The notes beneath the pieces were generated by a model. The model had not been told where the DNA came from. It ran no database searches and was given only the letters and a program-made list of their open reading frames with translations. A DNA stretch of 64,000 nucleotides from Gemmatimonadota bacterium. Lineage in GTDB: Bacteria > Gemmatimonadota > Gemmatimonadetes > Longimicrobiales > Gaopeijiaceae. A program made the translations under genes and the position numbers. This document shows positions 49,323 through 57,005 of the stretch, in pieces (position 1 is the stretch's first letter; each line of letters begins with the position of its first letter). Location of the stretch: contig JAPPOV010000018.1 of assembly GCA_028873595.1 (NCBI GenBank), positions 62,001 through 126,000 on the forward strand, written 5' to 3'.

Positions 49323-51826
49323 TCATCGCGCATCTCTCCGATCTGCATCTCGGCTTTCGCGCCTACGGACGCGTGGAGCGCGGTACGGACATGCGGGAGC
49401 GTGACGTTGCCGCCGCGTTCGAGCGAGCCGTTCAGCAGCTGATCAAGCTTCGTCCGGACGTCATTGTCGTGGCGGGTGATGTGTTTGATCGACCAGACCC
49501 GCCGGCGAGTGCAGTCGTCGCGCTCGCCAGGGGTCTCGAGGCCATGAATACTGCACTCCCTGAGACGCGTGTGCTCATGGTCGCCGGGCCGAGGGATACC
49601 CCGCGCCGCTCGGGCGACCCGGGAGCGCTGGCTGTACTCGACACCTTTGCCAACGTCGACGCCGTAACCGCGCGAACGCACACAATCAAGATCGAGCGAC
49701 TCGGGCTGCATGCGTGTCTGGTTCCGTACCGCGCCGTCGTTCGGAATGCTCCCCCGCTCCCAGATCCTGACCCGCGCATGCGGTGGAATCTTCTGGTCAT
49801 GCATGCTGAAGCAGCGCGCGGAGGGGACGAGGGAATCCTCATCGATCCCGCCGAATGGGACTACGTCGCGCTCGGTGGCGAGCACCGAAGAAGAACACTT
49901 TCGGACCGGGTCAGGTATCCCGGCTCACTCGAACGCGTAGCGCTCGACCCCTGGGGGGAGGCGGCGGACGAAAAGGGCTTCCTCACGGTCGACCTCGAGT
50001 CCGGTCACGTCTCCTTTCACTCGATCCCCGGTCGACCGGTCGTCGCGCTCGCACCTGTGAAGGTCGGGCCCGGTGATCCCGATCGGCTGCGCCGCCGCGT
50101 CAGCGAAGTTCTCAGGGAGGTTCCGGGTGGAATCACGGACAAGATCGTCCGGCTACGCCTTCAGGGGGCAAGGCCGCACGACCTGCTCGCACTCCAGGGT
50201 GAGCCGCTTCGAGCCCTGAGGGGAGAGGCCCTTCATCTGGCCGTGGAAGCCGGCAAGGATATCGAGGTGCCAGCGGAGGCGTGGCTTCCTGTCGATGCGG
50301 CCCCCCAGGTCCGGGAGGCGGTACTCGCCGAGCTCGTCCGTGACGGCCAGGAAAGCCAAGAAGTCAGGGCGCTCGTGCATGAGCTTCTGCCGAACGACGC
50401 ACCGACTGCGCTGGACACTCCGATAGGCCAGGGGGAGGCGCTCGACGGTGCAGTGCAGGGTGTCGGACGAGTCAGTACATCCATCCCGCGAGGACTCACT
50501 GCCGTCCTCGGAGGAGGAGGTCGCGCGCGCCGAGCCGTGGCGGACCTCTTCACTCGAGAGGGTCGCGCCAGCGCTGACTCGGCGATTGCGCGATGGTGGG
50601 CGGGTGCAAAGGCCGAGACGTTGGACGGTGCGCTGCGTCGAGCGGTCGATGCCGTCGCGGAGAGTCGTGGCATGGGTTTGGTGGACACGGCCCTCGAATC
50701 CATGGGGGCCAGGATGCCCTCGGCACCGACACGTGGCCCGCGAGAGCGACCTCTGCGCGGAGCGGTGCGGATCGACCCCGAGCAGGTAGCCGCCGAATTC
50801 CGCACAGCGCAGCGTGAGCTGCTCGAAAGTCGGGCAGATGTCACTGAGGTGGACGGGGACCTCGAGGTCGCCACGATGGACTGGCTGCGGGAACGGCAGG
50901 ACGCGGAAACGACGCTCTTTGCGTACCGGGACCGGGCTCGCGAGCTGCGCAGTCGTATCCGGAGCATGGAGTCGGCCGGTCCGGAGGCTCCGTGCCCCAC
51001 GTGCGGCCGGGTTCTGGAGAGCCACTACGAGGAGGTGCTGGCTGAGCTTCGTGACGACTGGGAGTCGGTCGTCCAGGATGGGAGCTGGTGGAAGAGTCGA
51101 TGGGAGCAGCTCGAGTTGAAGCCACAGCACCTGCAGGATCTCGAGCGCACCTCGCTGAGACTTCACGCGGCGGTGGAGGCCGGGTCCGAGCGGGTCGAGG
51201 TCCTGCGCGCCCGTCTCGAGGAGCTCGAGGGGGGAGTCATCGTGCCACCGCCAGAGCTCGATGACGTGCAGGCGGCGGTGGTCGCGGCGCTGACCCGGGT
51301 ACGCGCGGCTCGGATCGCTCGCGCAACAGACTTACTGCTGGATCGAGGTTCGCGATTCGTTTCTCGCATCTCGGGTGGACGGGTCCTTGCCCTGTCCTTC
51401 GAGGACGGGGCTGTACGGCTACAGGGTAGTGAGGGACCGCTGACGCCGTTGTCCGAGGAAGATCTGGCGGTCGGGCGCATCGCGATCCGGCTTGCGGCTG
51501 CGTCCCTGATTGCCGCGAGGGGTAGAATCGTGGCAAGTCTCGCCATCGAGCAGCCGTTCGACCTGCTCGACGCAGAGGCGCGGATTCGGACTCTCGTGCT
51601 GACGAAGCAACTACTTCGTGAGGTGCCCCGGATCGTGCTCTTCAGTCGTGGAGACGCGGTTGACGTCAGGCCGGAGCTCTTTGATTACGTGCTGGAGGTA
51701 CGGGACGACGGTGCCGTGACAGGACCGGTCCTGCGCCCGGCTTCTGCGGGTCCGGGTCGTCTGGCGATCCGACCGGCACCGGAGGCGGCCCGGACGGAAG
51801 CCGGCCCGAATCTCAGCGGGATCTGA
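49319..51826 (+). CDS. Single-chain SbcD-SbcC (Mre11-Rad50)-like protein with degenerate active sites
   Basis: 835 residues. Residues 1-250 follow SbcD/Mre11: HLSDLHLG (D8, H10), AGDVFDRP (53-58) and MHAEA (H162). The GNHD motif is GPRD (90-93), and the final G-H-x-H motif is GGEH (186-189). Residues about 385-830 resemble a shortened SbcC/Rad50. PRGLTAVLGGGGRARRAVAD sits where the Walker A segment belongs but lacks G-K-S/T. A helical region follows with a zinc-hook-like CPTC (559-562), then TPLSEEDLAVGRIAIRLAAA like the signature motif. ASLAIEQPFDLLDAEARI resembles Walker B with D-E-P changed to E-Q-P. Reading the halves as a fusion is my inference; the altered residues are directly visible. 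Last gene of the overlapping operon. Confidence 0.7.
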   Translation: MIIAHLSDLHLGFRAYGRVERGTDMRERDVAAAFERAVQQLIKLRPDVIVVAGDVFDRPDPPASAVVALARGLEAMNTALPETRVLMVAGPRDTPRRSGDPGALAVLDTFANVDAVTARTHTIKIERLGLHACLVPYRAVVRNAPPLPDPDPRMRWNLLVMHAEAARGGDEGILIDPAEWDYVALGGEHRRRTLSDRVRYPGSLERVALDPWGEAADEKGFLTVDLESGHVSFHSIPGRPVVALAPVKVGPGDPDRLRRRVSEVLREVPGGITDKIVRLRLQGARPHDLLALQGEPLRALRGEALHLAVEAGKDIEVPAEAWLPVDAAPQVREAVLAELVRDGQESQEVRALVHELLPNDAPTALDTPIGQGEALDGAVQGVGRVSTSIPRGLTAVLGGGGRARRAVADLFTREGRASADSAIARWWAGAKAETLDGALRRAVDAVAESRGMGLVDTALESMGARMPSAPTRGPRERPLRGAVRIDPEQVAAEFRTAQRELLESRADVTEVDGDLEVATMDWLRERQDAETTLFAYRDRARELRSRIRSMESAGPEAPCPTCGRVLESHYEEVLAELRDDWESVVQDGSWWKSRWEQLELKPQHLQDLERTSLRLHAAVEAGSERVEVLRARLEELEGGVIVPPPELDDVQAAVVAALTRVRAARIARATDLLLDRGSRFVSRISGGRVLALSFEDGAVRLQGSEGPLTPLSEEDLAVGRIAIRLAAASLIAARGRIVASLAIEQPFDLLDAEARIRTLVLTKQLLREVPRIVLFSRGDAVDVRPELFDYVLEVRDDGAVTGPVLRPASAGPGRLAIRPAPEAARTEAGPNLSGI

Positions 51827-51899
51827 AGAGGGTAATCCCTCCCCCGTGATCAGTTGTTCCTCGACACCATGACGGTGCCGAGACTCAATCCCTGAGATG

Positions 51900-52280
51900 T
51901 CAGCCGCCGAGCGCAGCTGTAGCGACGATCTCGACCACGTAGGGGTCGACGAACTTCTTCACCGGCACGATCGCGCGCGCGGGTTTGTGGTCACCCATGA
52001 CTTCGGCATAGGCCTCGTTGACTGCGCCCCAATGCTCGATGCCGGAGACGTAGATCGTCATGCGGACGACATGATGAAGGTCGGAGCCCGCTTCCTCGAG
52101 CACCGCGGCGAGGTTGGCCAGTGCCACTCGTGTCTGCTGGGCTGCATCCCCCGGATCTGCATCCGGGTTGCTCGGATCCTTGCCCAGCACGCCGGCTGCG
52201 TAGACGACCCCACCGTACACGACGGCCTGGCTGTAGTGGCCGGCTGGATCGACGGCTTTGTCGGTGTGGATGAACTTCAT
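51900..52280 (-). CDS. RidA family enamine/imine deaminase
   Basis: 126 residues, a complete YjgF/YER057c/UK114 domain. Conserved parts are YSQAVVYGGVVYAAGVLGKD, TRVALANLAAVLEEAGSDLH, VVRMTIYVSGIEHWGAVNEA and PARAIVPVKKFVDPYVVEI, whose Arg (A-R-x-x-V-x-V) is the catalytic arginine of RidA. These proteins hydrolyse reactive enamines and imines released by PLP or flavin enzymes. It is 22 bases downstream of an FAD amine-oxidase-like gene on the same strand, a logical partner. Convergent with the SbcDC-like gene, and between them is a small GAGGG-N4-CCCTC hairpin at 51828-51841. Confidence 0.9.
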   Translation of the reverse strand: MKFIHTDKAVDPAGHYSQAVVYGGVVYAAGVLGKDPSNPDADPGDAAQQTRVALANLAAVLEEAGSDLHHVVRMTIYVSGIEHWGAVNEAYAEVMGDHKPARAIVPVKKFVDPYVVEIVATAALGG

Positions 52281-52301
52281 CAGAGTCCTCCTTCGGTGGT
52301 T

Positions 52302-53486
52302 TCAGTGCTGAACTCGGGCTGCTTCGCGTCGTGCCTGGCCCAGCGCTCGCCAGGCGAACCGATGGAGCCACGGGTTGTCCCGTCGCTCGACCGTGTCGGC
52401 GACGAGTCTACCGATGATCGGTGTGAACTTGAAGCCGTGACCGCTTCCGCCGGCTGCGACAACTAGGCCGGATCGCTCCGGATCCTCACCGATCCAGAGG
52501 TCTCCGTCGAAGCTGTCACAATACAGGCAGACCCGCGTACCGACGACGGGTGCATCCGCCAGCTCGGGAAGGGAGTCACGGAGGAAGGTTCGAGCGAGCT
52601 CCAGGTGCTCCGCCGTGACCTCGCCTCGGGCATCGGGGTCCACGGCTCGACCGTCGGCGTGGTGACCGAGCTTGAGTCGGCCGTCATCGAGTGAAGGAAA
52701 CCCATACCACCCCGAGCCAGCGGTATCCGCCGCGAACGGCGGGAAGGTCGGGTGCTGCCATTGGATGACGTTGTCGACGCCGTAATGCACGATCGGCTGA
52801 GCGACGGGGGTGAGAACGTCGTCGAGCCAGGGAAGGAGGACTGGAGTCCATGCGCCGGCTGCGACCACCACGCGGTCTGCGCTCAACGTATGGGTCGAAC
52901 CTCCAGGGCTGCGAAAGCGGACTCCCGAAACGCGAGAACCGTCCTCAACGAATCCACTGAACGAGCCTCGCACGAAGTGTACGCCTTCATCCCGCCCGAG
53001 CTCGAGGAGTCGAGCCACCACGGCGCCGCTCTCGGCCCAACCACCACGCGGGCTGACGTATCCTTCCGGGTAGCGGTCCGCGTTCCAGGCCGGCCATGTC
53101 GCACGAAGGGCGTCCGCGTCGAATCGCCGGGGCTCGTACCCGCGCTCGCGTAGTACGCGCTCACTCTCATACTCGAACCCACCCGGCTCGAAGCTCGAGG
53201 CCGAGAGCACCAGGAACCCTTCCGGGTGGTAGAGAGGACGAGGCCACGACGCGTTCCACTGATCCCAGATGTCGAGCGACGCTTCGGCCAGTTCGTGGTA
53301 GAAGACGTCCGATCCGTAGTCCATGCGGATCATCTTGCTGATGTCCGTCGACGATGCGTCGGGGTGTGGTTCGGGGGTCCGATCGAGGATCGTGACGTGA
53401 TGGCCTCGGGACGTGAGCTCCAGCGCTGAGATCGCGCCGAACGCGCCGCCACCGACCACGACGATGTCACACGGTTCCGCTCGCAT
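52302..53486 (-). CDS. FAD-dependent oxidoreductase of the monomeric sarcosine oxidase type
   Basis: 394 residues. The N-terminal dinucleotide motif is CDIVVVGGGAFGAISALEL (G-x-G-x-x-G). SSTDISKMIRMDYGSDVFYH follows, a pattern seen in sarcosine and N-methyl amino-acid oxidases. RVVVAAGAWTPVLLPWL and, near the C-terminus, VVAAGGSGHGFKFTPIIGR complete the DAO fold. VCLYCDSFDGDLWIG places a Cys where monomeric sarcosine oxidase links FAD covalently. Members oxidise secondary or primary amines to imines with release of hydrogen peroxide. The RidA gene directly downstream would clear imine products. Divergent from the ornithine-cyclodeaminase homologue. Confidence 0.87.
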   Translation of the reverse strand: MRAEPCDIVVVGGGAFGAISALELTSRGHHVTILDRTPEPHPDASSTDISKMIRMDYGSDVFYHELAEASLDIWDQWNASWPRPLYHPEGFLVLSASSFEPGGFEYESERVLRERGYEPRRFDADALRATWPAWNADRYPEGYVSPRGGWAESGAVVARLLELGRDEGVHFVRGSFSGFVEDGSRVSGVRFRSPGGSTHTLSADRVVVAAGAWTPVLLPWLDDVLTPVAQPIVHYGVDNVIQWQHPTFPPFAADTAGSGWYGFPSLDDGRLKLGHHADGRAVDPDARGEVTAEHLELARTFLRDSLPELADAPVVGTRVCLYCDSFDGDLWIGEDPERSGLVVAAGGSGHGFKFTPIIGRLVADTVERRDNPWLHRFAWRALGQARREAARVQH

Positions 53487-53547
53487 CAGTGTCTCCTTCG
53501 GCTCGGGTCAGTAGAATTCAGCGCACTCTGCAACCGACACCCCCACC

Positions 53548-54522
53548 ATGCAAATGCGAATCCTTTCGGAAGCTGATGTTCGAGCTGCGGTCGACATGCC
53601 TGCGGCAATCGAAGCGATGCGCGAGGCCTTCTCCACACTCTCGGCGGGCGAGGCGATCGTGCCCGTCCGTCTCGGCCTCGAGACGGAGTTCGGTGTCTCT
53701 CTGTTCATGCCAGCGTACATGAAGCCATCGGGTCACGCCGGTGCGAAGGTGGTTTCGGTGAACCCCGGTAACGCGGAGGCCGGTCTGCCCGCCATTCACG
53801 CTGTCGTGTTGGTCCTGGATCCGGTAACGGGCTGCCCTCTGGCGCTCATGGACGGGACGTGGCTCACCGCGCTTCGGACCGGAGCGATCGGCGGACTCGC
53901 AGCTGATCTCCTGGCGCGCGAATGCGCGGAGGTCGTTGCCTTGTTCGGCGCGGGTGTTCAGGCACGGACCCAGCTCGCGGCCGTCCGGTGTGTGCGGGAT
54001 ATTCGTGAGGTACGAATCGTCTCGCCGAGTGGGTCGAGCGCGGACGAACTGGCGGCCGAGCTCGAGGGTGTCGAGGCACGCCGAGTCGACGACTCGGCGG
54101 AGGCGATTGCCGGAGCGGATATCGTCATCGCTGCCACCAACAGCTCGACACCCGTTTTCGAGGGAGCACGTATCGAGGCCGGTACGCACGTCACCGGTGT
54201 CGGGTCGTTCACGACGGACATGAGGGAGGTCGACACGGATTTGATCCTGCGTGCCCGGGTCATCGTCGACCAGCGGGACGCGATCATGGAGGAGGCCGGG
54301 GATATCGTTGGACCGATCCGCGACGGAGCCGTGAGCGAATCGGTCATGGCCGCCGAGATCGGCGAAATCCTGCTCGGTCAGGCCGAGGGCCGTCGGGACG
54401 CTGCGGAGATCACCTTCTTCAAGTCGGTGGGCAATGCGGTTCAGGATCTCGCGGTTGCGGCCCGTGTGCTCGAGGTCGCCGAACGCGACGGTCTCGGTGT
54501 AGTGGTCGACCTCAGTCGCTGA
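53548..54522 (+). CDS. Ornithine cyclodeaminase/mu-crystallin family protein
   Basis: 324 residues. The conserved opening ADVRAAVDMPAAIEAMREAF, the PAYMKPSGHAGAKVVSVNPG segment, LMDGTWLTALRTGAIGGLAA (T-x-x-R-T-(G/A)) and the Rossmann motif VALFGAGVQARTQLAAVRCV are all present, as is VDQRDAIMEEAGDI. The family includes ornithine cyclodeaminase, alanine dehydrogenase of archaeal type and ketimine reductases; all act on amino acids or their imines with NAD(P). Its divergent placement next to an FAD amine oxidase and RidA suggests imine or amino-acid turnover. Which reaction it performs is not decided by the sequence. Confidence 0.9.
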   Translation: MQMRILSEADVRAAVDMPAAIEAMREAFSTLSAGEAIVPVRLGLETEFGVSLFMPAYMKPSGHAGAKVVSVNPGNAEAGLPAIHAVVLVLDPVTGCPLALMDGTWLTALRTGAIGGLAADLLARECAEVVALFGAGVQARTQLAAVRCVRDIREVRIVSPSGSSADELAAELEGVEARRVDDSAEAIAGADIVIAATNSSTPVFEGARIEAGTHVTGVGSFTTDMREVDTDLILRARVIVDQRDAIMEEAGDIVGPIRDGAVSESVMAAEIGEILLGQAEGRRDAAEITFFKSVGNAVQDLAVAARVLEVAERDGLGVVVDLSR

Positions 54523-54570
54523 TCGGCCCACGCGACAGGTCTGCGTCGAGAGCGTGGCTCTGTCCCGCTC

Positions 54571-56937
54571 CTAGAGGCCGGCCTGGTCCGGCGTCCCGAG
54601 AGACTGCCACATCTGAGCCTGCACCTCGTAGCGGTCACGGGCTACCACATCGTCGGTGGCTCTCGCTGCCTCGATCAGCGCCAGATAGACCCAGGAGTAG
54701 TAGTTCGGGATTCCGATGGTCGCGATGTCTGGCCAGTGGTCCCAATCGGGGATGCCGCCCCGGTGGATGAAGACCTCGTCCGCGAGGAGTGCCGTTCGTC
54801 CGGCGTCGACGAACTCTCCGGTGACAGGCAGATACGGTGACTGACCCAGGGGAGTAAAATGAGGGTTGTCCGCAGGCGGGCCGTTACTCAGTCGAAAGGC
54901 GAGCCCCTGCCGAACCAGGTACGGCTGAACGCCTAGAGACGCGGCGGCGTTGCCACTCGAAGCGAAGTAGATCGGTCGGTCTTCGATCGACTCGACGAGG
55001 AGCGTGAGTGCGAATCTTTGCCAGGGTTGGAGGAGCATCCCTCCAGGCAGACGCGCCTCGATGTTGCCGATCTGAATGGCGACGCCCTGATCGAGACGGG
55101 TGTACGAGAGGGCCGCCTCTTCGATTTGCTCGTCGGAGAGCGGGAGCAGGCTCCTCGTGGGCGCGACGATCGACTCGAGTACGATCGGGGTTCGACCATT
55201 CGCCTGACCGGGGTCGGTGACGTAAGCGGCAGGCGTCTTCGAGGGGTCGTACGGTCGCTGGCACTGGATGACGCTCCAGTCGGAAGACGGGTCGGTGTCT
55301 CCGCAGGGAGTCGTCAGGTCCTTCAGCTGCTTCGTGTACCAGTCCGTGTTGAGGTACGACGTGACGATGACCGTGACGTCTCTCCGAATCCCCTCGACTT
55401 CCTGGAGATACCAGAGCGGGAAGGTGTCGTTGTCGCCGTTGGTGAAGAGAACCGAATAGGGCTCGACACTCTGGAGCAGGTTGTACGCCCAGTCGCGGGC
55501 GGCGTAGTCGTACGTCCGAGTCGCCCAACTCCAGTTGAGCGCGAGTGGGATAAGTGCAAGCGCCAGGATTGGACTGGTCTTCTTGAGTCCTCCACTCACC
55601 TCCTGTGCCGCTTCTTTCCAGAGGGTGGCGATCCCCATCCCGGCCCAAAGCCCCCAGACGGAGAAGCTGACGACGAAGAAGTAGTCCCGTTCGCGGACCT
55701 CGTGCAGGGAGCGATCGGCGACGGGCGCCAGAAGGGAGTACCCGTACTTGAAGTTCAGGTAGTAGACCAGGGCGACGGACAGCGTCGCGAAGAGGGTCGC
55801 AACGTAGATGAAGCTCGCCTTGTCGCGGCGGTAGTGTTCCACCGCGCCCCAGATCCCCAGACCGCTGAACAGCATGGTGAACGGAAGGCGGATGCGCGCG
55901 AACACACCCTGTTCACCTCCGAGCGACCGTGACCATTGCCAGTCGAAGTACTGGAGGTAGTTCGCGAACTGATCTGCCAGCGGTGCCTGTCGCGGTACAA
56001 GTGGCGGCTTCGAGTACTGCGAACGGTTCAGGGCCTCGGCGAGTGCGACGCACCCGGCCTTCCCGTAGCTGACGACTGCGTAGATGGCCGAGCCGATGTC
56101 CGGGCACGTAGGGGCCGCTTCGTTGATGACCGGACTCAGGCCTGCGCGGATTGGCAAAAAGAGGTGAATCGTGAGCCCGACGATCGCGGCGACGAGGCCC
56201 GCGATGTAGAGGCGCCAATTCAGAAGCGTCTTCGGGTGAACCCACAGGATGAAGAGTCCGATCGCGGGCGCTGCCAGAAACGCCATGAGGTGGTTCCCGA
56301 CACTCAGAGCCAGAACGAAGGCCATCAGGACGAGCAGGTTGTCGTCCTTGCCTCTGCCCAGGTTCTCCTGCCAACGCACTGCGAGCCATGACAGCAGCGC
56401 GATGGTGAGGAGCGAGACCGTATAGACCTTTTCGTTGACGTTCGACTGGTTCCAGACGGTGAAGGCGGTCGCGCTTACGAGGACCGCCGCGCCTGCGCCT
56501 GCCAGGCGGAAGACCCGGTCTTCCGAGAAGTGGCGAAGGATGTGGTGCACGACGAGGAACCAGAGACCGTGCGCGGTGGCGCTCATCAGCGAACTGAACA
56601 GGTTGATCTTCACCGCGACCGACAGGCCCAGCGGCGCGAGAAGGATCGACCATGCTCGTGCGAGCACCACGAAGAGCGGGTTCCCCGGAGGATGGGGTAT
56701 CCCCATGATCTCCCCTGTCGCGATGTATTCGCTGGTGTCCCAGAAGGCGGTCGTGGGCGCCAGTGTGACCGCATAGAGGACGAACACCGCCAGTCCCGCC
56801 ATCAGCGCTGCGATGTAAGGAGGCTTCAGATCGTCGATCTTCCCTTCGTCGCGTGCAGGATCCGAGCCGGACGAATGGCGGGTGGAAACGCCATCGGCGG
56901 ACTGGGACCGGGAGGGTTTGGTGGCGTCTCGGCTCAT
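54571..56937 (-). CDS. DUF2723 family membrane protein (protein O-mannosyltransferase-like)
   Basis: 788 residues from the ATG at 56937; a 45-codon in-frame extension upstream has no homology. After a charged N-terminus, about ten membrane helices follow. The diagnostic DUF2723 motif is APTTAFWDTSEYIATGEIMG followed by IPHPPGNPLFVVLARAW: an acidic D-(T/S)-x-E in the first loop and the H-P-P-G turn, as in GT-C glycosyltransferases. The second half is soluble, with NGDNDTFPLWYLQEVEGIRR, also typical. The family is common in Bacteroidota and Gemmatimonadota and is thought to move sugars from lipid carriers to exported proteins. Donor and target are unknown. Confidence 0.88.
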   Translation of the reverse strand: MSRDATKPSRSQSADGVSTRHSSGSDPARDEGKIDDLKPPYIAALMAGLAVFVLYAVTLAPTTAFWDTSEYIATGEIMGIPHPPGNPLFVVLARAWSILLAPLGLSVAVKINLFSSLMSATAHGLWFLVVHHILRHFSEDRVFRLAGAGAAVLVSATAFTVWNQSNVNEKVYTVSLLTIALLSWLAVRWQENLGRGKDDNLLVLMAFVLALSVGNHLMAFLAAPAIGLFILWVHPKTLLNWRLYIAGLVAAIVGLTIHLFLPIRAGLSPVINEAAPTCPDIGSAIYAVVSYGKAGCVALAEALNRSQYSKPPLVPRQAPLADQFANYLQYFDWQWSRSLGGEQGVFARIRLPFTMLFSGLGIWGAVEHYRRDKASFIYVATLFATLSVALVYYLNFKYGYSLLAPVADRSLHEVRERDYFFVVSFSVWGLWAGMGIATLWKEAAQEVSGGLKKTSPILALALIPLALNWSWATRTYDYAARDWAYNLLQSVEPYSVLFTNGDNDTFPLWYLQEVEGIRRDVTVIVTSYLNTDWYTKQLKDLTTPCGDTDPSSDWSVIQCQRPYDPSKTPAAYVTDPGQANGRTPIVLESIVAPTRSLLPLSDEQIEEAALSYTRLDQGVAIQIGNIEARLPGGMLLQPWQRFALTLLVESIEDRPIYFASSGNAAASLGVQPYLVRQGLAFRLSNGPPADNPHFTPLGQSPYLPVTGEFVDAGRTALLADEVFIHRGGIPDWDHWPDIATIGIPNYYSWVYLALIEAARATDDVVARDRYEVQAQMWQSLGTPDQAGL

Positions 56938-57005
56938 GGTGGTTCGGATGCGTGCGGAGGTTCGCGTCTTTGCACGAAGCCTGAAAGATAGGCTGTGTGG
57001 GTCCC

